Shown here one piece after another: positions 15,678 to 24,237 of a DNA stretch of 64,000 nucleotides (position 1 is the first letter of the stretch; every line of letters begins with the position of its first letter). The DNA comes from Pseudomonas sp. JQ170C (GTDB taxonomy: Bacteria > Pseudomonadota > Gammaproteobacteria > Pseudomonadales > Pseudomonadaceae). The translations under genes were made by a program, and so were the position numbers. The notes beneath the pieces are model-generated. The model was not told the DNA's origin and searched no databases. It worked only from the letters and a program-made list of their open reading frames with translations. The stretch is taken from the NCBI RefSeq assembly GCF_035581345.1, contig NZ_CP141608.1:186001-250000 (forward strand). Direction: 5' to 3'.

Positions 15678-16667
15678 ATGTCGATCGAAGTTCGTAATGT
15701 CAGCAAGCGCTTCAACGCTTTCCAGGCTCTGGACAGCATCAACCTGGATATCCACAGCGGCGAGCTGGTGGCCCTGCTCGGCCCGTCCGGCTGCGGCAAA
15801 ACCACCTTGCTGCGGATCATCGCCGGGCTGGAAACCCCAGACCAGGGCAGCATCGTGTTCCACGGCGAGGATGTCTCGGGCCACGACGTGCGTGACCGCA
15901 ACGTCGGTTTCGTGTTCCAGCACTACGCCCTGTTCCGCCACATGAGCGTGTTCGACAACGTTGCCTTCGGCCTGCGCATGAAGCCCAAGGGCGAGCGTCC
16001 GAACGAAAGCAAGATTGCCGAGAAAGTCCATGAGCTGCTGAACATGGTTCAGCTCGACTGGCTCAGTGACCGCTACCCCGAGCAGCTGTCCGGCGGCCAG
16101 CGTCAGCGTATCGCCCTGGCCCGCGCCCTGGCGGTGGAGCCCAAGGTACTGCTGCTCGACGAGCCCTTCGGCGCACTGGATGCCAAGGTGCGCAAAGAGC
16201 TGCGCCGCTGGCTGGCGCGCCTGCACGAAGACATCAACCTGACCTCGGTGTTCGTGACCCACGACCAGGAAGAGGCCATGGAAGTGGCCGACCGTATCGT
16301 GGTGATGAACAAGGGCGTGATCGAGCAGATCGGCTCGCCGGGCGAGGTGTACGAGAACCCGGCCAGCGATTTCGTTTACCACTTCCTGGGCGACTCCAAT
16401 CGCCTGCACCTGAGCGAAGGCCACCACGTGCTGTTCCGCCCTCATGAAGTGTCGCTGTCGCGGCATGAAATTGAAGGCCACCATGCGGCCGAAGTACGTG
16501 ATATCCGGCCGCTGGGCGCGACCACCCGGGTGACCTTGAAAGTTGAAGGGCAGAGCGATCTGATCGAGGCCGAAGTGGTCAAGGATCACGACAGCCTGGC
16601 TGGCCTGGCCCGTGGCGAGACGCTGTTCTTCAAGCCCAAGGTCTGGCAGAAAGTCGCCAACATCTAA
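15678..16667 (+). CDS. cysA: Sulfate ABC transporter ATPase CysA
   Basis: A 329-residue ATP-binding subunit that powers sulfate/thiosulfate import through CysTW. It has Walker A GPSGCGKT (35-42), the Q-loop in FVFQHYALF, the signature LSGGQRQR, Walker [12 protein letters not shown] and the switch His in [14 protein letters not shown]. The C-terminal 90 residues form a TOBE-like regulatory domain. Length is close to that of other Pseudomonas CysA. It is the last gene of the sulfate operon, followed by a REP pair. Confidence 0.96.
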   Translation: MSIEVRNVSKRFNAFQALDSINLDIHSGELVALLGPSGCGKTTLLRIIAGLETPDQGSIVFHGEDVSGHDVRDRNVGFVFQHYALFRHMSVFDNVAFGLRMKPKGERPNESKIAEKVHELLNMVQLDWLSDRYPEQLSGGQRQRIALARALAVEPKVLLLDEPFGALDAKVRKELRRWLARLHEDINLTSVFVTHDQEEAMEVADRIVVMNKGVIEQIGSPGEVYENPASDFVYHFLGDSNRLHLSEGHHVLFRPHEVSLSRHEIEGHHAAEVRDIRPLGATTRVTLKVEGQSDLIEAEVVKDHDSLAGLARGETLFFKPKVWQKVANI

Positions 16668-16670
16668 GTC

Positions 16671-16722
16671 ATCGCGGGGCAAGCCCGCTCCTACCTTTGT
16701 AGGAGCGGGCTTGCCCCGCGAT
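16671..16722. repeat. REP pair after cysA
   Basis: Two inverted REP cores with a short CTACCTTTGTAG centre form a near-perfect long hairpin at the 3' end of the sulfate operon. Confidence 0.9.
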
Positions 16723-16870
16723 CTTCCCCCTCGTATCCGCTAAACCCCCCCGCCTTCCGGCAGGCATCACCGTGCCCGCCCGCAAATCCACCTCATGCAT
16801 TTCCCTCATAAAAAGTATCGGCCAAAGGCATTTGCCGTGCCTCGGGCGGACTCCTTATAAAGGCAATCTC

Positions 16871-16877
16871 TTATTCG
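16871..16877 (+). promoter_or_regulatory. TTATTCG motif in AT-rich promoter of the TonB-dependent receptor
   Basis: TTATTCG is followed by an AT-rich stretch (TTTAAATATTTC, then AATTAATAAATAAATAA) directly before the receptor gene. The pattern resembles CysB activation sites and the other TTATTC sites in this window. The binding protein is inferred. Confidence 0.35.
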
Positions 16878-16943
16878 GTTTAAATATTTCAATTAATAAA
16901 TAAATAACCAACAGGAATATACCTTCCTGATCAGGAGCCGCCC

Positions 16944-19286
16944 ATGAGCCCGTCCCTTCGCGCCGCACCCCTTTCCTCACGGCGACTCCAGCGTCTGCCC
17001 CTGGCCTTGCTGCTGGCCGGCAGTGCGCACTGGTTGCCAGCCCAGGCGGCAACACCCGAGAAGGCCGAGGCCAAGGCCAGCGACAGCCAGCTCAAGACTG
17101 TCACCGTGACCGCACGGCGCCGTGAAGAGAGCGCCCAGAGCGTACCGACCCCCATCAGCGTGCTCGACGGCCAGGCCCTGGAAAGCCAGCGCGTGTACCG
17201 CATCCAGGACCTGCAGCAACTGGTGCCGAGCGTCAACGTGGCCTACATGCATGCGCGCCAGTCCAGCGTGTCGATCCGGGGCCTGGGCAACAACCCGGCC
17301 AGTGACGGGCTGGAGGGCAGCGTCGGTTTGTACCTGGACAACGTCTACCTGGGGCGGCCCGGCATGGCGGTGTTCGACCTGATGGACATCGAGCAGCTGG
17401 AAGTGCTGCGCGGTCCTCAGGGCACCCTGTTCGGCAAGAACACCACGGCGGGCGTCATCAACATCAGCACCCGCGCGCCGAGCTTCACACCTGAGCGCAG
17501 CATCGAGACCTCGGTGGGCGAGGATGGCTACTTCCAGACCAAGGGCACGCTGTCCGGCCCCTTGAGCGAAACCCTGGCCGGACGAATCTCGGCCTACCGC
17601 ACCCGCAATGACGGCGACATCAAGAACGAGTACGACGGTCACACCCTCAATGGCGGTGCCCGCCAGGGCTTTCGTGGGCAGTTGCTGTACAAGCCCAGCG
17701 AGCAGTTCAACCTGCGCTGGATCGGTGACTACAACGAAGAGGACTCCAGCGCCGGTACCCGTTTGCTGTACAGCACCGGCCCGACCATCAACGGCGTCAA
17801 CCGCTACGAGGCCCGGGCCCAGGCGGCGGGGGCGACGCTGATTGATGGCAGCAAGCGCAAGGTCAACCTCGACACCGATCAACAGGTCACGGTGTTCCAG
17901 GGCGGTACGTCGTTAGAAGCCAACTGGACCCTGGACAACGACTTCACCCTGACCTCGGTCAGTGCCTATCGCTGGTGGGATTTCACTCCGCGCAACGACG
18001 AGGGCCTGAACGTGCCGGCGGCCTACAACTCCGGCGTGTCGGTGCGCGACAAACAGTATTCGCAGGAATTTCGTCTGGCTTCGCCCACCGGCGGGTTCTT
18101 CGACTATGTGCTGGGCGCCTACTACTTCGGCTCCGACCTGGATAACAAATCCTTCGTCTACTACGGGCCCCAGGCGGATATCTGGAACGGCACGCCGGCG
18201 GGCGCCCTGGCCAATGTCACCACCCTGGGCAAAGGGCATATCGACACCGACAGTTTCGCCCTGTTTGCCCAGGGCACCTGGCACCTCACCGAGCGCCTGG
18301 ACTTCACCGCCGGCATCCGTGGCACCTACGAAGAAAAAAGCGCCTGGGTCGATCGTGCGGCGCCGGCTGGCGGCGCGGCCGTCAGCGGCGCCGCTGCGGC
18401 CGCGCGCCAGGGGCGTGTTGGTGCCTATGAGTCCGGCGACCTGAACCAGTACAGCTTCAGCCCCTCGGGCTTGCTGAACCTGAGCTATCGCTTTACCGAC
18501 GACGTGCTCGGCTACGCCACCCTGTCCCACGGCGAGAAATCGGGTGGGGTGAACCTGGCCGTGGCCACTGCCCCCGTCGCCGGTGCCGACTCCCTGCTGG
18601 TCGGCACCGAACGCGCCAACAACGCCGAACTGGGGCTCAAGAGCACGCTCTGGGACCGCCGCCTGCAACTGAACGCCAACCTGTTCTGGACCGAGGTCCA
18701 CGGCTACCAGACCAACGCCTACGACGAAGCCAACCGCGTGCAGTACCTGACCAACGCTGGCTCCGTGCGCTCTCGCGGGGTGGAGCTGGAAAGCACCCTG
18801 GTGCCGCTGCGTGGCCTGACCTTGAACCTCAACGGCTCCTACAACGACGTGCGCTACCTCTCCTACAAGGATGCCCCGTGCGCGCCGGAAGTCGCCTTGC
18901 AGCCGGGCGCCCCGGCGGCCTGCGACCTCACCGGGCACCAGGTGGTCGGCGCCTCGAAGTGGATCGGCAACGCCAACGGCCAGTACCAGTGGGACCTGGA
19001 CAATGGCCTGCAGCCCTATGTCACCGCCAGCTATGCGTTCCGCTCCAAGGCGGTGGGCACGGTGGAGGACTCCGACTTTGCACAGATCCCCAGCTACGCC
19101 GTGGTCAACCTCTCGACCGGCCTGCGCGGCGACCTGGGGCAGGGCCAGTGGGATGTCTCGCTGTGGCTGAAGAACGCCTTAGACAAGACCTACTACACCA
19201 CGCTCTGGAGCGCTGCCAACGGTGGCTATGAAGGGCTGTTGGGCACGCCAAGAACCTTGGGTTTGACAGGTCGCTACGACTTTTGA
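16944..19286 (+). CDS. TonB-dependent outer-membrane receptor
   Basis: A 780-residue receptor. A signal peptide ends near AQAATPEK (about residue 36), followed by a TonB-box-like TVTVTAR. The plug domain (about 60-170) has ISVLDGQALE, SIRGLGNN, VLRGPQGTLFGKNTTAGVIN. A 22-strand barrel follows, ending GLTGRYDF with the C-terminal Phe needed for outer-membrane insertion. It imports an unknown substrate. Because it lies between the sulfate operon and a dedicated TonB-ExbB-ExbD set, with a sulfur-type promoter motif, I infer an organosulfur substrate (such as a sulfate ester or sulfonate) rather than an iron siderophore. No Fur-like box is evident. PAO1 has, as I recall, a similar receptor near tonB2-exbB1-exbD1. 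Confidence 0.88.
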   Translation: MSPSLRAAPLSSRRLQRLPLALLLAGSAHWLPAQAATPEKAEAKASDSQLKTVTVTARRREESAQSVPTPISVLDGQALESQRVYRIQDLQQLVPSVNVAYMHARQSSVSIRGLGNNPASDGLEGSVGLYLDNVYLGRPGMAVFDLMDIEQLEVLRGPQGTLFGKNTTAGVINISTRAPSFTPERSIETSVGEDGYFQTKGTLSGPLSETLAGRISAYRTRNDGDIKNEYDGHTLNGGARQGFRGQLLYKPSEQFNLRWIGDYNEEDSSAGTRLLYSTGPTINGVNRYEARAQAAGATLIDGSKRKVNLDTDQQVTVFQGGTSLEANWTLDNDFTLTSVSAYRWWDFTPRNDEGLNVPAAYNSGVSVRDKQYSQEFRLASPTGGFFDYVLGAYYFGSDLDNKSFVYYGPQADIWNGTPAGALANVTTLGKGHIDTDSFALFAQGTWHLTERLDFTAGIRGTYEEKSAWVDRAAPAGGAAVSGAAAAARQGRVGAYESGDLNQYSFSPSGLLNLSYRFTDDVLGYATLSHGEKSGGVNLAVATAPVAGADSLLVGTERANNAELGLKSTLWDRRLQLNANLFWTEVHGYQTNAYDEANRVQYLTNAGSVRSRGVELESTLVPLRGLTLNLNGSYNDVRYLSYKDAPCAPEVALQPGAPAACDLTGHQVVGASKWIGNANGQYQWDLDNGLQPYVTASYAFRSKAVGTVEDSDFAQIPSYAVVNLSTGLRGDLGQGQWDVSLWLKNALDKTYYTTLWSAANGGYEGLLGTPRTLGLTGRYDF

Positions 19287-19296
19287 GGGCGGTTTT

Positions 19297-19337
19297 CCAT
19301 GCCTGCGCTGAATACTTTTCATGCGGTGCAGGCATGG
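19297..19337 (+). terminator. Inverted repeat after the TonB-dependent receptor
   Basis: CCATGCCTGC and GCAGGCATGG form a perfect 10-base stem around a 21-base loop, 11 bases after the receptor stop codon. There is no T-run, so it may be a stabiliser or a Rho-dependent end rather than an intrinsic terminator. Confidence 0.5.
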
Positions 19338-19414
19338 CAAATCAGGCGCTGGGCGCCAGGCCTTGAACGGCGCGGCGTGGAGCGTAAGTGTCGATTTTCA
19401 TATTCCTAAAACAT

Positions 19415-19428
19415 CTATTCATAACTTC
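19415..19428 (+). promoter_or_regulatory. CysB-like site upstream of tonB
   Basis: CTATTCATAACTTC, preceded by TATTCCTAAAACAT, is close to the E. coli CysB-site pattern as I remember it (TTATTCC..ATAACTTC). It lies about 105 bases before tonB and suggests a promoter separate from that of the receptor. Confidence 0.4.
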
Positions 19429-19530
19429 AAAGATTACTTTAAGAAATAAGCAGCGCGCAGCGATGATCCTGTCCAGCGAAGGCAAATGAGCTGCCTTCGA
19501 TGAAACGAAAGCGATCCCAGGAGTTGATCA

Positions 19531-20325
19531 ATGGGTAATGTCCAGACTGCCGCCACCGCGCTTGATGTGCTCTGGCGCCAGACGCCTAGCGGCGAGCTGG
19601 TCGACCTCGGCCGACCACACCGCCTCCCGCTGGCGTACCAGCGCCTGCAGCGCACCCCGAAAAGCGCATTGGGTCGCCGGGAAAAAATCCTGTTGGGTGT
19701 GTTCGCCCTGGCCCTGCATGGCGCGGTGGCTTACTGGGTGAGCCAGGCGCCGACGCCGGTATTGCCGGTGGTGCCGCCGGAAATTCCACCGATGACCATC
19801 GAGTTCTCGCAACCGGCACCGCCGGTGGTGCAACCCCCGCCACCCGCGCCACCGCCGGCGGTGGTGGAGCCGCCGCCCCCGGTGATTGATGAGCTGGCCG
19901 CCAAGCCCGCGCCTAAACCGGTGCCCAAACCTAAACCCAAGCCGGTGCCCAAGCCGGTTGCAAAACCCGCACCCAAGGCCGTCGAGCAACCCCCGGCGCC
20001 ACCGCAACCGGCCGCCCCTGCGGCGCCGCCTGCACCGGCACCGGTGACGCCGGCCTCGGCCAACGCCGGGTACCTGAAGAACCCGGCGCCGGAATACCCG
20101 GCACTGGCTCACCGCCGCGGCTGGGAAGGCACGGTGCTGCTGCGGGTGCATGTGTTGGCCAGTGGCAAGCCGGGTGAGATCCAGCTGCAAAAAAGCAGCG
20201 GCCGCCAGGCGCTCGACGATGCCGCACTGGCGGCGGTCAAGCGCTGGAGCTTTGTCCCGGCCAAGCAGGGCGAAGTGGCCCAGGACGGCTGGGTCAGCGT
20301 CCCGATCGAATTCAAGATTCACTAA
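19531..20325 (+). CDS. tonB: TonB energy transducer (TonB2-like)
   Basis: A 264-residue TonB. It has an unusually long cytoplasmic N-terminus (about 50 residues), one membrane anchor (ILLGVFALALHGAVAYWV), a Pro-rich periplasmic spacer with PKPVPKPKPKPVPKP repeats, and the C-terminal TonB domain (PEYPALAHRRGWEGTVLLRV, then VKRWSFVPA). It transfers proton-motive energy to outer-membrane receptors, presumably the one encoded upstream. AGGAG precedes the ATG. It is the first gene of tonB-exbB-exbD, an order different from the common exbB-exbD-tonB but the same, as I recall, as PAO1 tonB2-exbB1-exbD1, which is dispensable for siderophore uptake. Confidence 0.9.
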   Translation: MGNVQTAATALDVLWRQTPSGELVDLGRPHRLPLAYQRLQRTPKSALGRREKILLGVFALALHGAVAYWVSQAPTPVLPVVPPEIPPMTIEFSQPAPPVVQPPPPAPPPAVVEPPPPVIDELAAKPAPKPVPKPKPKPVPKPVAKPAPKAVEQPPAPPQPAAPAAPPAPAPVTPASANAGYLKNPAPEYPALAHRRGWEGTVLLRVHVLASGKPGEIQLQKSSGRQALDDAALAAVKRWSFVPAKQGEVAQDGWVSVPIEFKIH

Positions 20326-20351
20326 TTCGCGCTAACAGAGAGAGTACTGAC

Positions 20352-21074
20352 ATGACGTTATTGGCATCCCCCCTCGAATCCATCGAAAGCGCGGTGATCT
20401 GGCTGCTGGTGGGCTTCTCTGTCATCACCTGGGGCCTGGCCCTGGTCAAGGGTGTGCAGTTCGCACGCCTGAAGAACCAGGACAAACGCTTCCACAAGCA
20501 GTTCTGGGCAGCGTCCAGCCTGGACGCCGCCGCAGAGCTGAGTGACACCCAGCCCGGCGCGGCGGCCCGTGTGGCCCAGGCCGGTTACGCGGCCATCGCC
20601 GTGGGCGAACCTGGCCAGGCCAGCGACTTGAGCCAGGCCATCAACCATCAAGACCGCCTGGAGCGCGCCCTGCGCCAGCAGATCGTGCGTGAGCGCCGCT
20701 CGCTGGAAACGGGCCTGGCCGTGGTCGCCAGTATTGGCAGCACCTCACCCTTCATCGGCCTGTTCGGTACGGTCTGGGGCATCATGGAAGCGCTCAAGGG
20801 CATCAGCGCCGCGGGCTCTGCCAGCCTTGAAACCGTGGCTGGCCCAATCGGCGCGGCGCTGGTGGCCACCGGTGTCGGGATTGCCGTCGCGGTGCCGGCG
20901 GTGCTGGTTTACAACTACTTCCTGCGCCGCCTGAAACTCACCGCAGCCGACCTCGATGACTTTGCCCACGACTTCTACAGCCTGGCGCAGAAGAGTGCCT
21001 TTCGCGTGCTGGTCCACCCCACGGCCTACAAGGCAGCCGGTGCCAGCCCGCAAAAAGTGAAGGAGGCTTCCTGA
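20352..21074 (+). CDS. exbB: ExbB-type proton channel protein
   Basis: A 240-residue MotA/TolQ/ExbB protein. Three membrane helices are visible: about 12-32, 125-150 (SIGSTSPFIGLFGTVWGIMEA, the family's hallmark with the pore Thr) and 160-190 (GAALVATGVGIAVAVPAVLVYN). With ExbD it forms the proton-driven motor for TonB. GAGAGAG precedes the ATG. It lies 26 bases after tonB and one base before exbD. Confidence 0.93.
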   Translation: MTLLASPLESIESAVIWLLVGFSVITWGLALVKGVQFARLKNQDKRFHKQFWAASSLDAAAELSDTQPGAAARVAQAGYAAIAVGEPGQASDLSQAINHQDRLERALRQQIVRERRSLETGLAVVASIGSTSPFIGLFGTVWGIMEALKGISAAGSASLETVAGPIGAALVATGVGIAVAVPAVLVYNYFLRRLKLTAADLDDFAHDFYSLAQKSAFRVLVHPTAYKAAGASPQKVKEAS

Positions 21075-21075
21075 C

Positions 21076-21477
21076 ATGGCCTTCTCGACCCAGGACAGCG
21101 ATGAAGTACTCAGCGAGATCAACGTAACCCCGCTGGTGGACGTGATGCTGGTGTTGCTGGTGGTGTTCATTGTCACCGCGCCCCTGCTGACCAACGCCAT
21201 CCCCATCAACCTGCCCAAGACCGAGGCCGTGGCCCCGGTGGAGCAGAAGGACCCGCTGGTGGTGAGCATCGACGGCGGCGGCAAGTTGTTCATCAACAAG
21301 GACGAGATTCAGCCCGACTTGCTGGAAATCAGCCTGCAGACCGCCAAGGCCAAGGACCCGGAGCTGCGTGTGCAGTTGCAGGCCGATGACGGCGTGAACT
21401 ACGGCGAAGTGGCGCGGGCCATGGCGGCCATCGAGCGTGCGGGCATTACCAAACTGGCGGTGATCACCGCCCGCTGA
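21076..21477 (+). CDS. exbD: ExbD-type motor protein
   Basis: A 133-residue ExbD/TolR protein with a short cytoplasmic N-terminus, a single helix (VTPLVDVMLVLLVVFIVTAP, carrying the proton-carrying Asp) and a periplasmic domain with GVNYGEVARAMAAIERAGI. AAGGAGG lies within the end of exbB, and the start is one base after its stop, so translation is coupled. A strong terminator follows, closing the tonB-exbB-exbD unit. Confidence 0.94.
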   Translation: MAFSTQDSDEVLSEINVTPLVDVMLVLLVVFIVTAPLLTNAIPINLPKTEAVAPVEQKDPLVVSIDGGGKLFINKDEIQPDLLEISLQTAKAKDPELRVQLQADDGVNYGEVARAMAAIERAGITKLAVITAR

Positions 21478-21493
21478 ACCGGAAAAAGACTTC

Positions 21494-21530
21494 AGGGACC
21501 ATTTCTGTGGCAGGGGATGGTCCCTTTTTT
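21494..21530 (+). terminator. Rho-independent terminator of tonB-exbB-exbD
   Basis: AGGGACCAT and ATGGTCCCT pair around a 14-base loop and are followed by TTTTT. Confidence 0.88.
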
Positions 21531-21540
21531 ATGCGCGCGC

Positions 21541-21611
21541 GTAGGAGCGGGCTTGCCCCGCGATAGCGTTGTATCAGGTACACCGCTATCGCGGGGCAAG
21601 CCCGCTCCTAC
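21541..21611. repeat. REP pair after exbD
   Basis: Two inverted full-length REP units are separated by about 20 bases, directly behind the terminator. Confidence 0.92.
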
Positions 21612-21642
21612 AGTTGTGTTTTGGTTATTAATAAATAGCTTC

Positions 21643-21649
21643 TTATTCC
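21643..21649 (+). promoter_or_regulatory. TTATTCC motif upstream of the alpha/beta hydrolase
   Basis: TTATTCC lies inside GGTTATTAATAAATAGC and TTACGAATATAACC, an AT-rich stretch 65 bases before the hydrolase start. It matches the other sulfur-type motifs in the window. Confidence 0.38.
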
Positions 21650-21713
21650 TTTACGAATATAACCACCTCCCTATACTTGGCCTCATGCACGCAAACCAGC
21701 AGGAGGCGTTCCC

Positions 21714-22295
21714 ATGCGCAATGAGTCGATCCGTTACCTGATTGTGCCGGGCTGGCAAGGTTCGCCAGAGGATCATTGGCAAAGTCACTGGCAGCAGGTG
21801 TTGCCCAACAGCGCCCGGGTCGAGCAGGCCGATTGGCTGACGCCACAGCGCGAGGACTGGGTCGCGGCGCTGGAGCAGGCCGTGGCCGCTGACGAGTCGC
21901 CGGTGATCCTGATTGCCCACAGCCTGGGTTGCGTCACCGTTGCCCATTGGGCCGCGCAAGCCAGTGTGAGCCTGCTGCGCCGCGTTCGTGGCGCCTTGCT
22001 GGTGGCCCCGGCGGATGTCGAGCGCCCCACCTGCGCCGAAGCCCTGCGCAACTTCGCCCCGATTCCACAGCAGTTGCTGCCGTTCCCAAGCCAAGTGGTC
22101 AGCTCCGACAACGACCCGGCCGTCAGTGCCCCGCGTGCCATGCAACTGGCCCGGGCCTGGGGTGCTGAGGCGGGCTTTCTCGCCGGTGCCGGGCATATCA
22201 ACGTCAAGTCCGGGCACCGTCGCTGGGAGCAAGGATTCGCCTACCTGTACCGCCTGCAGAGCCGCCTGGAACAGCACGCCCTTCGCCGCGCCTGA
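21714..22295 (+). CDS. RBBP9/YdeN-family alpha/beta hydrolase
   Basis: A 193-residue serine hydrolase of the RBBP9/YdeN family. Signatures: YLIVPGWQGSPEDHWQSHW at the N-terminus, nucleophile Ser70 in LIAHSLGC, a late Asp in VSSDNDP and the His in AGHINVKSG, giving a full catalytic triad. There is no signal peptide, so it is cytosolic. The substrate is unknown. GGAGG precedes the ATG. It lies 64 bases before the AAA+ regulator-like gene and shares a sulfur-type promoter motif, so it may cleave an ester of an imported organosulfur compound; that is inference. Confidence 0.88.
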   Translation: MRNESIRYLIVPGWQGSPEDHWQSHWQQVLPNSARVEQADWLTPQREDWVAALEQAVAADESPVILIAHSLGCVTVAHWAAQASVSLLRRVRGALLVAPADVERPTCAEALRNFAPIPQQLLPFPSQVVSSDNDPAVSAPRAMQLARAWGAEAGFLAGAGHINVKSGHRRWEQGFAYLYRLQSRLEQHALRRA

Positions 22296-22359
22296 TTCCG
22301 GGCGCTGACCTTCGCCAGATCCGACGCCCGGCCTCAGGTGCCGAGGGCGGGAGTTTGCC

Positions 22360-23301
22360 ATGAGTATTAACGACACCCTGGGTCAGCCGTTGCTGACCTT
22401 CCCCGAACAGGACAAAAGCCCCCTGAGCATCCGCGCCAAGGCGCTGGTGTTCGTCGACCCGCGTTCACGGCAATTGCGCGAGGAGCTGGAACTGCTGGCG
22501 CCGCTGGCGTTGCCGGTGCTGATTCGCGGCGAGAGCGGCACCGGCAAGGAACTGCTGGCCCGGCAGATCCACCGGGCCAGCGATCGTGGTGGCCTGTTCG
22601 TCTCGGTCAACTGCGCCGCCATCAGCCCTACCTACGCCGACGCCGAGCTGTTCGGCTACAGCGCCGGGGCCCACAGTGGGGCGGCCAGCAGCCGGGCCGG
22701 GTGGTTCGGCTCGGCCAACGGCGGCACGCTGTATCTGGATGAGATCGCCGATTTGCCGCTGGCGATCCAGGTCAAGCTGCTCGCCGCCCTGGAGAATCAT
22801 GAAGTCACCCGCGTTGGCGCCCAGCAACCCCATCCGGTGGATGTGCGCCTGGTGGCGGCATCGAGTATCGATCTGGCGGAAGCGGTCGATGCCGGCAAAT
22901 TCCACGACCGGCTTTATCACTATTTGCACGAGGGCCGCCTGGAGCTGCCGGCGTTGCGTGAGCGGGTGGGCGACATCCTGCCGTTGGCCGAGTATTTCGT
23001 CGGTATCTATAGCCCGCGGCTGAACCTGCCGGTGCCGCTGATCAGTGAAGCGGCGCAGCGGGTGCTGGAATTGCACAGCTGGCCGGGCAACACCCGGGAG
23101 CTGGAAAACGTCATTCATTTCGCCCTGCTGGTCAGCAGTGGCGCAGAGATCCTGCCTCATCACTTGAACCTGCCCACACCGCTGCAAGTGCTGGCCAGGC
23201 AGCTCGATCAACTCTGTGCCCGGGGTGAGCCGCAAGAGCTCGGTGCGTTGCAAGGCTTGCTGGAGCAGGCATTGGTTCGACTTGCGTCAAAAAAGGAATA
23301 A
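22360..23301 (+). CDS. Sigma54-activator-like AAA+ protein without DNA-binding domain
   Basis: A 313-residue AAA+ protein of the bacterial enhancer-binding family. Present: Walker A GESGTGK (57-63), Walker B LYLDE (124-128), and sensor II WPGNTRELEN (241-250). Altered: the sigma54-contacting GAFTGA loop reads GAHSGA (103-108), and the arginine-finger region, normally FRxDLxxRL, reads FHDRLYHYL (181-189), so both usual Arg positions are lost. The C-terminus ends in LEQALVRLASKKE, with no Fis-type helix-turn-helix. The N-terminal region is only about 30 residues, with no receiver. It may bind ATP but is unlikely to be a standard sigma54 activator. It is probably cotranscribed with the upstream hydrolase. 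Confidence 0.82.
   Translation: MSINDTLGQPLLTFPEQDKSPLSIRAKALVFVDPRSRQLREELELLAPLALPVLIRGESGTGKELLARQIHRASDRGGLFVSVNCAAISPTYADAELFGYSAGAHSGAASSRAGWFGSANGGTLYLDEIADLPLAIQVKLLAALENHEVTRVGAQQPHPVDVRLVAASSIDLAEAVDAGKFHDRLYHYLHEGRLELPALRERVGDILPLAEYFVGIYSPRLNLPVPLISEAAQRVLELHSWPGNTRELENVIHFALLVSSGAEILPHHLNLPTPLQVLARQLDQLCARGEPQELGALQGLLEQALVRLASKKE
23295..23301 (-). promoter_or_regulatory. TTATTCC motif (reverse strand) before the MetQ-like gene
   Basis: GGAATAA, read as TTATTCC on the other strand, overlaps the stop codon of the AAA+ gene and is followed by AT-rich sequence. It lies about 130 bases before the MetQ-like gene, in line with the other sulfur-type sites. Confidence 0.33.
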
Positions 23302-23429
23302 GCAGCTAAATAAAAGATATTGTTGCGGCATAAAAAATCTCGGTATTGTCCGCTTCAAGCCAGCTAGCAAAGTGCTGGCAACCCCATTTGCCGTCGACCG
23401 ATGGCCACGTATACGAATAAGGACTGCGC

Positions 23430-24215
23430 ATGAAAAAGGCTCTGTTGTTCACCGCTCTGGCGGCCGCTCTGTCGGTTGCAGGTTTCGCCCAGGCGGGCGA
23501 GAAACTGGTGGTTGCCGCCACCCCTGTGCCGCACGCCGAGATTCTCGAGCTGATCAAACCGACCCTGGCCAAAGAAGGTGTGGACCTGGAGATCAAGGTG
23601 TTCACCGACTATGTGCAGCCTAACGTGCAGGTCGATCAGAAGCGTCTGGACGCCAACTACTTCCAGACCCTGCCGTACCTGAAAAACTTCAACGAAGGCA
23701 AAGGCACCCACCTGGAAACCGTGATCGGTGTTCACGTCGAGCCGTTCGGCGGCTACTCCAAGAAGGTCAAGAGCCTGAGTGAGCTCAAAGAGGGCGCCAC
23801 CGTCGCGATTCCTAACGAAGGCAGCAACAGCGGTCGTGCCCTGCTGCTGCTGCAGAAGGCTGGCCTGATCACCCTCAAAGACCCGAAGAACGCCCTGGCG
23901 ACCCCGAAAGACATCGCCGAGAACCCGAAGAAACTGAAATTCCGCGAGCTTGAATCGGCCATGCTGCCGCGTGTGCTGGATCAGGTCGACCTGGACATGA
24001 TCAACACCAACTACGCCCTGGAAGCCGGTCTGAACCCGGCCAAGGATGCGCTGGTGATTGAAGGCGCCGACTCGCCGTATGTGAACTTCCTGGTGGCCCG
24101 TCCGGACAACAAGGACAGCGAGGCCATCCAGAAGCTGGCCAAGGCCCTCACCAGCCCTGAAGTGAAGAGCTTCATCGAGAAGAAATACAGCGGTGCGGTA
24201 CTGCCGGCGTTCTAA
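23430..24215 (+). CDS. MetQ/NlpA-family periplasmic binding protein (orphan)
   Basis: A 261-residue protein of the MetQ/NlpA family, which bind methionine and related compounds. The signal peptide ends AGFAQA before GEKLVVAATPVPHAEILEL; there is no lipobox Cys, so the product should be soluble in the periplasm rather than a lipoprotein as in E. coli MetQ. Family marks include ANYFQTLPYL, TVAIPNEGSNSGRALLLL and INTNYALEAGL. No metN or metI gene lies beside it, so it must use a transporter encoded elsewhere or act as a sensor or scavenger. AAGGA precedes the ATG, and a strong terminator follows. Confidence 0.9.
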   Translation: MKKALLFTALAAALSVAGFAQAGEKLVVAATPVPHAEILELIKPTLAKEGVDLEIKVFTDYVQPNVQVDQKRLDANYFQTLPYLKNFNEGKGTHLETVIGVHVEPFGGYSKKVKSLSELKEGATVAIPNEGSNSGRALLLLQKAGLITLKDPKNALATPKDIAENPKKLKFRELESAMLPRVLDQVDLDMINTNYALEAGLNPAKDALVIEGADSPYVNFLVARPDNKDSEAIQKLAKALTSPEVKSFIEKKYSGAVLPAF

Positions 24216-24237
24216 ATCGCCGCCGTCCGGACTGAAC

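Noticed and set aside
14814..16682. 622-codon reverse-strand open frame opposite cysW and cysA
   Set aside because: It is the mirror of well-supported genes in GC-rich DNA; its protein is rich in His, Gln, Arg and Gly, with no family motif.
23376..23392. Sigma54-promoter-like TGGC..TTTGCC before the MetQ-like gene
   Set aside because: The GG-to-GC spacing is 11 instead of 10, which normally abolishes sigma54 recognition.
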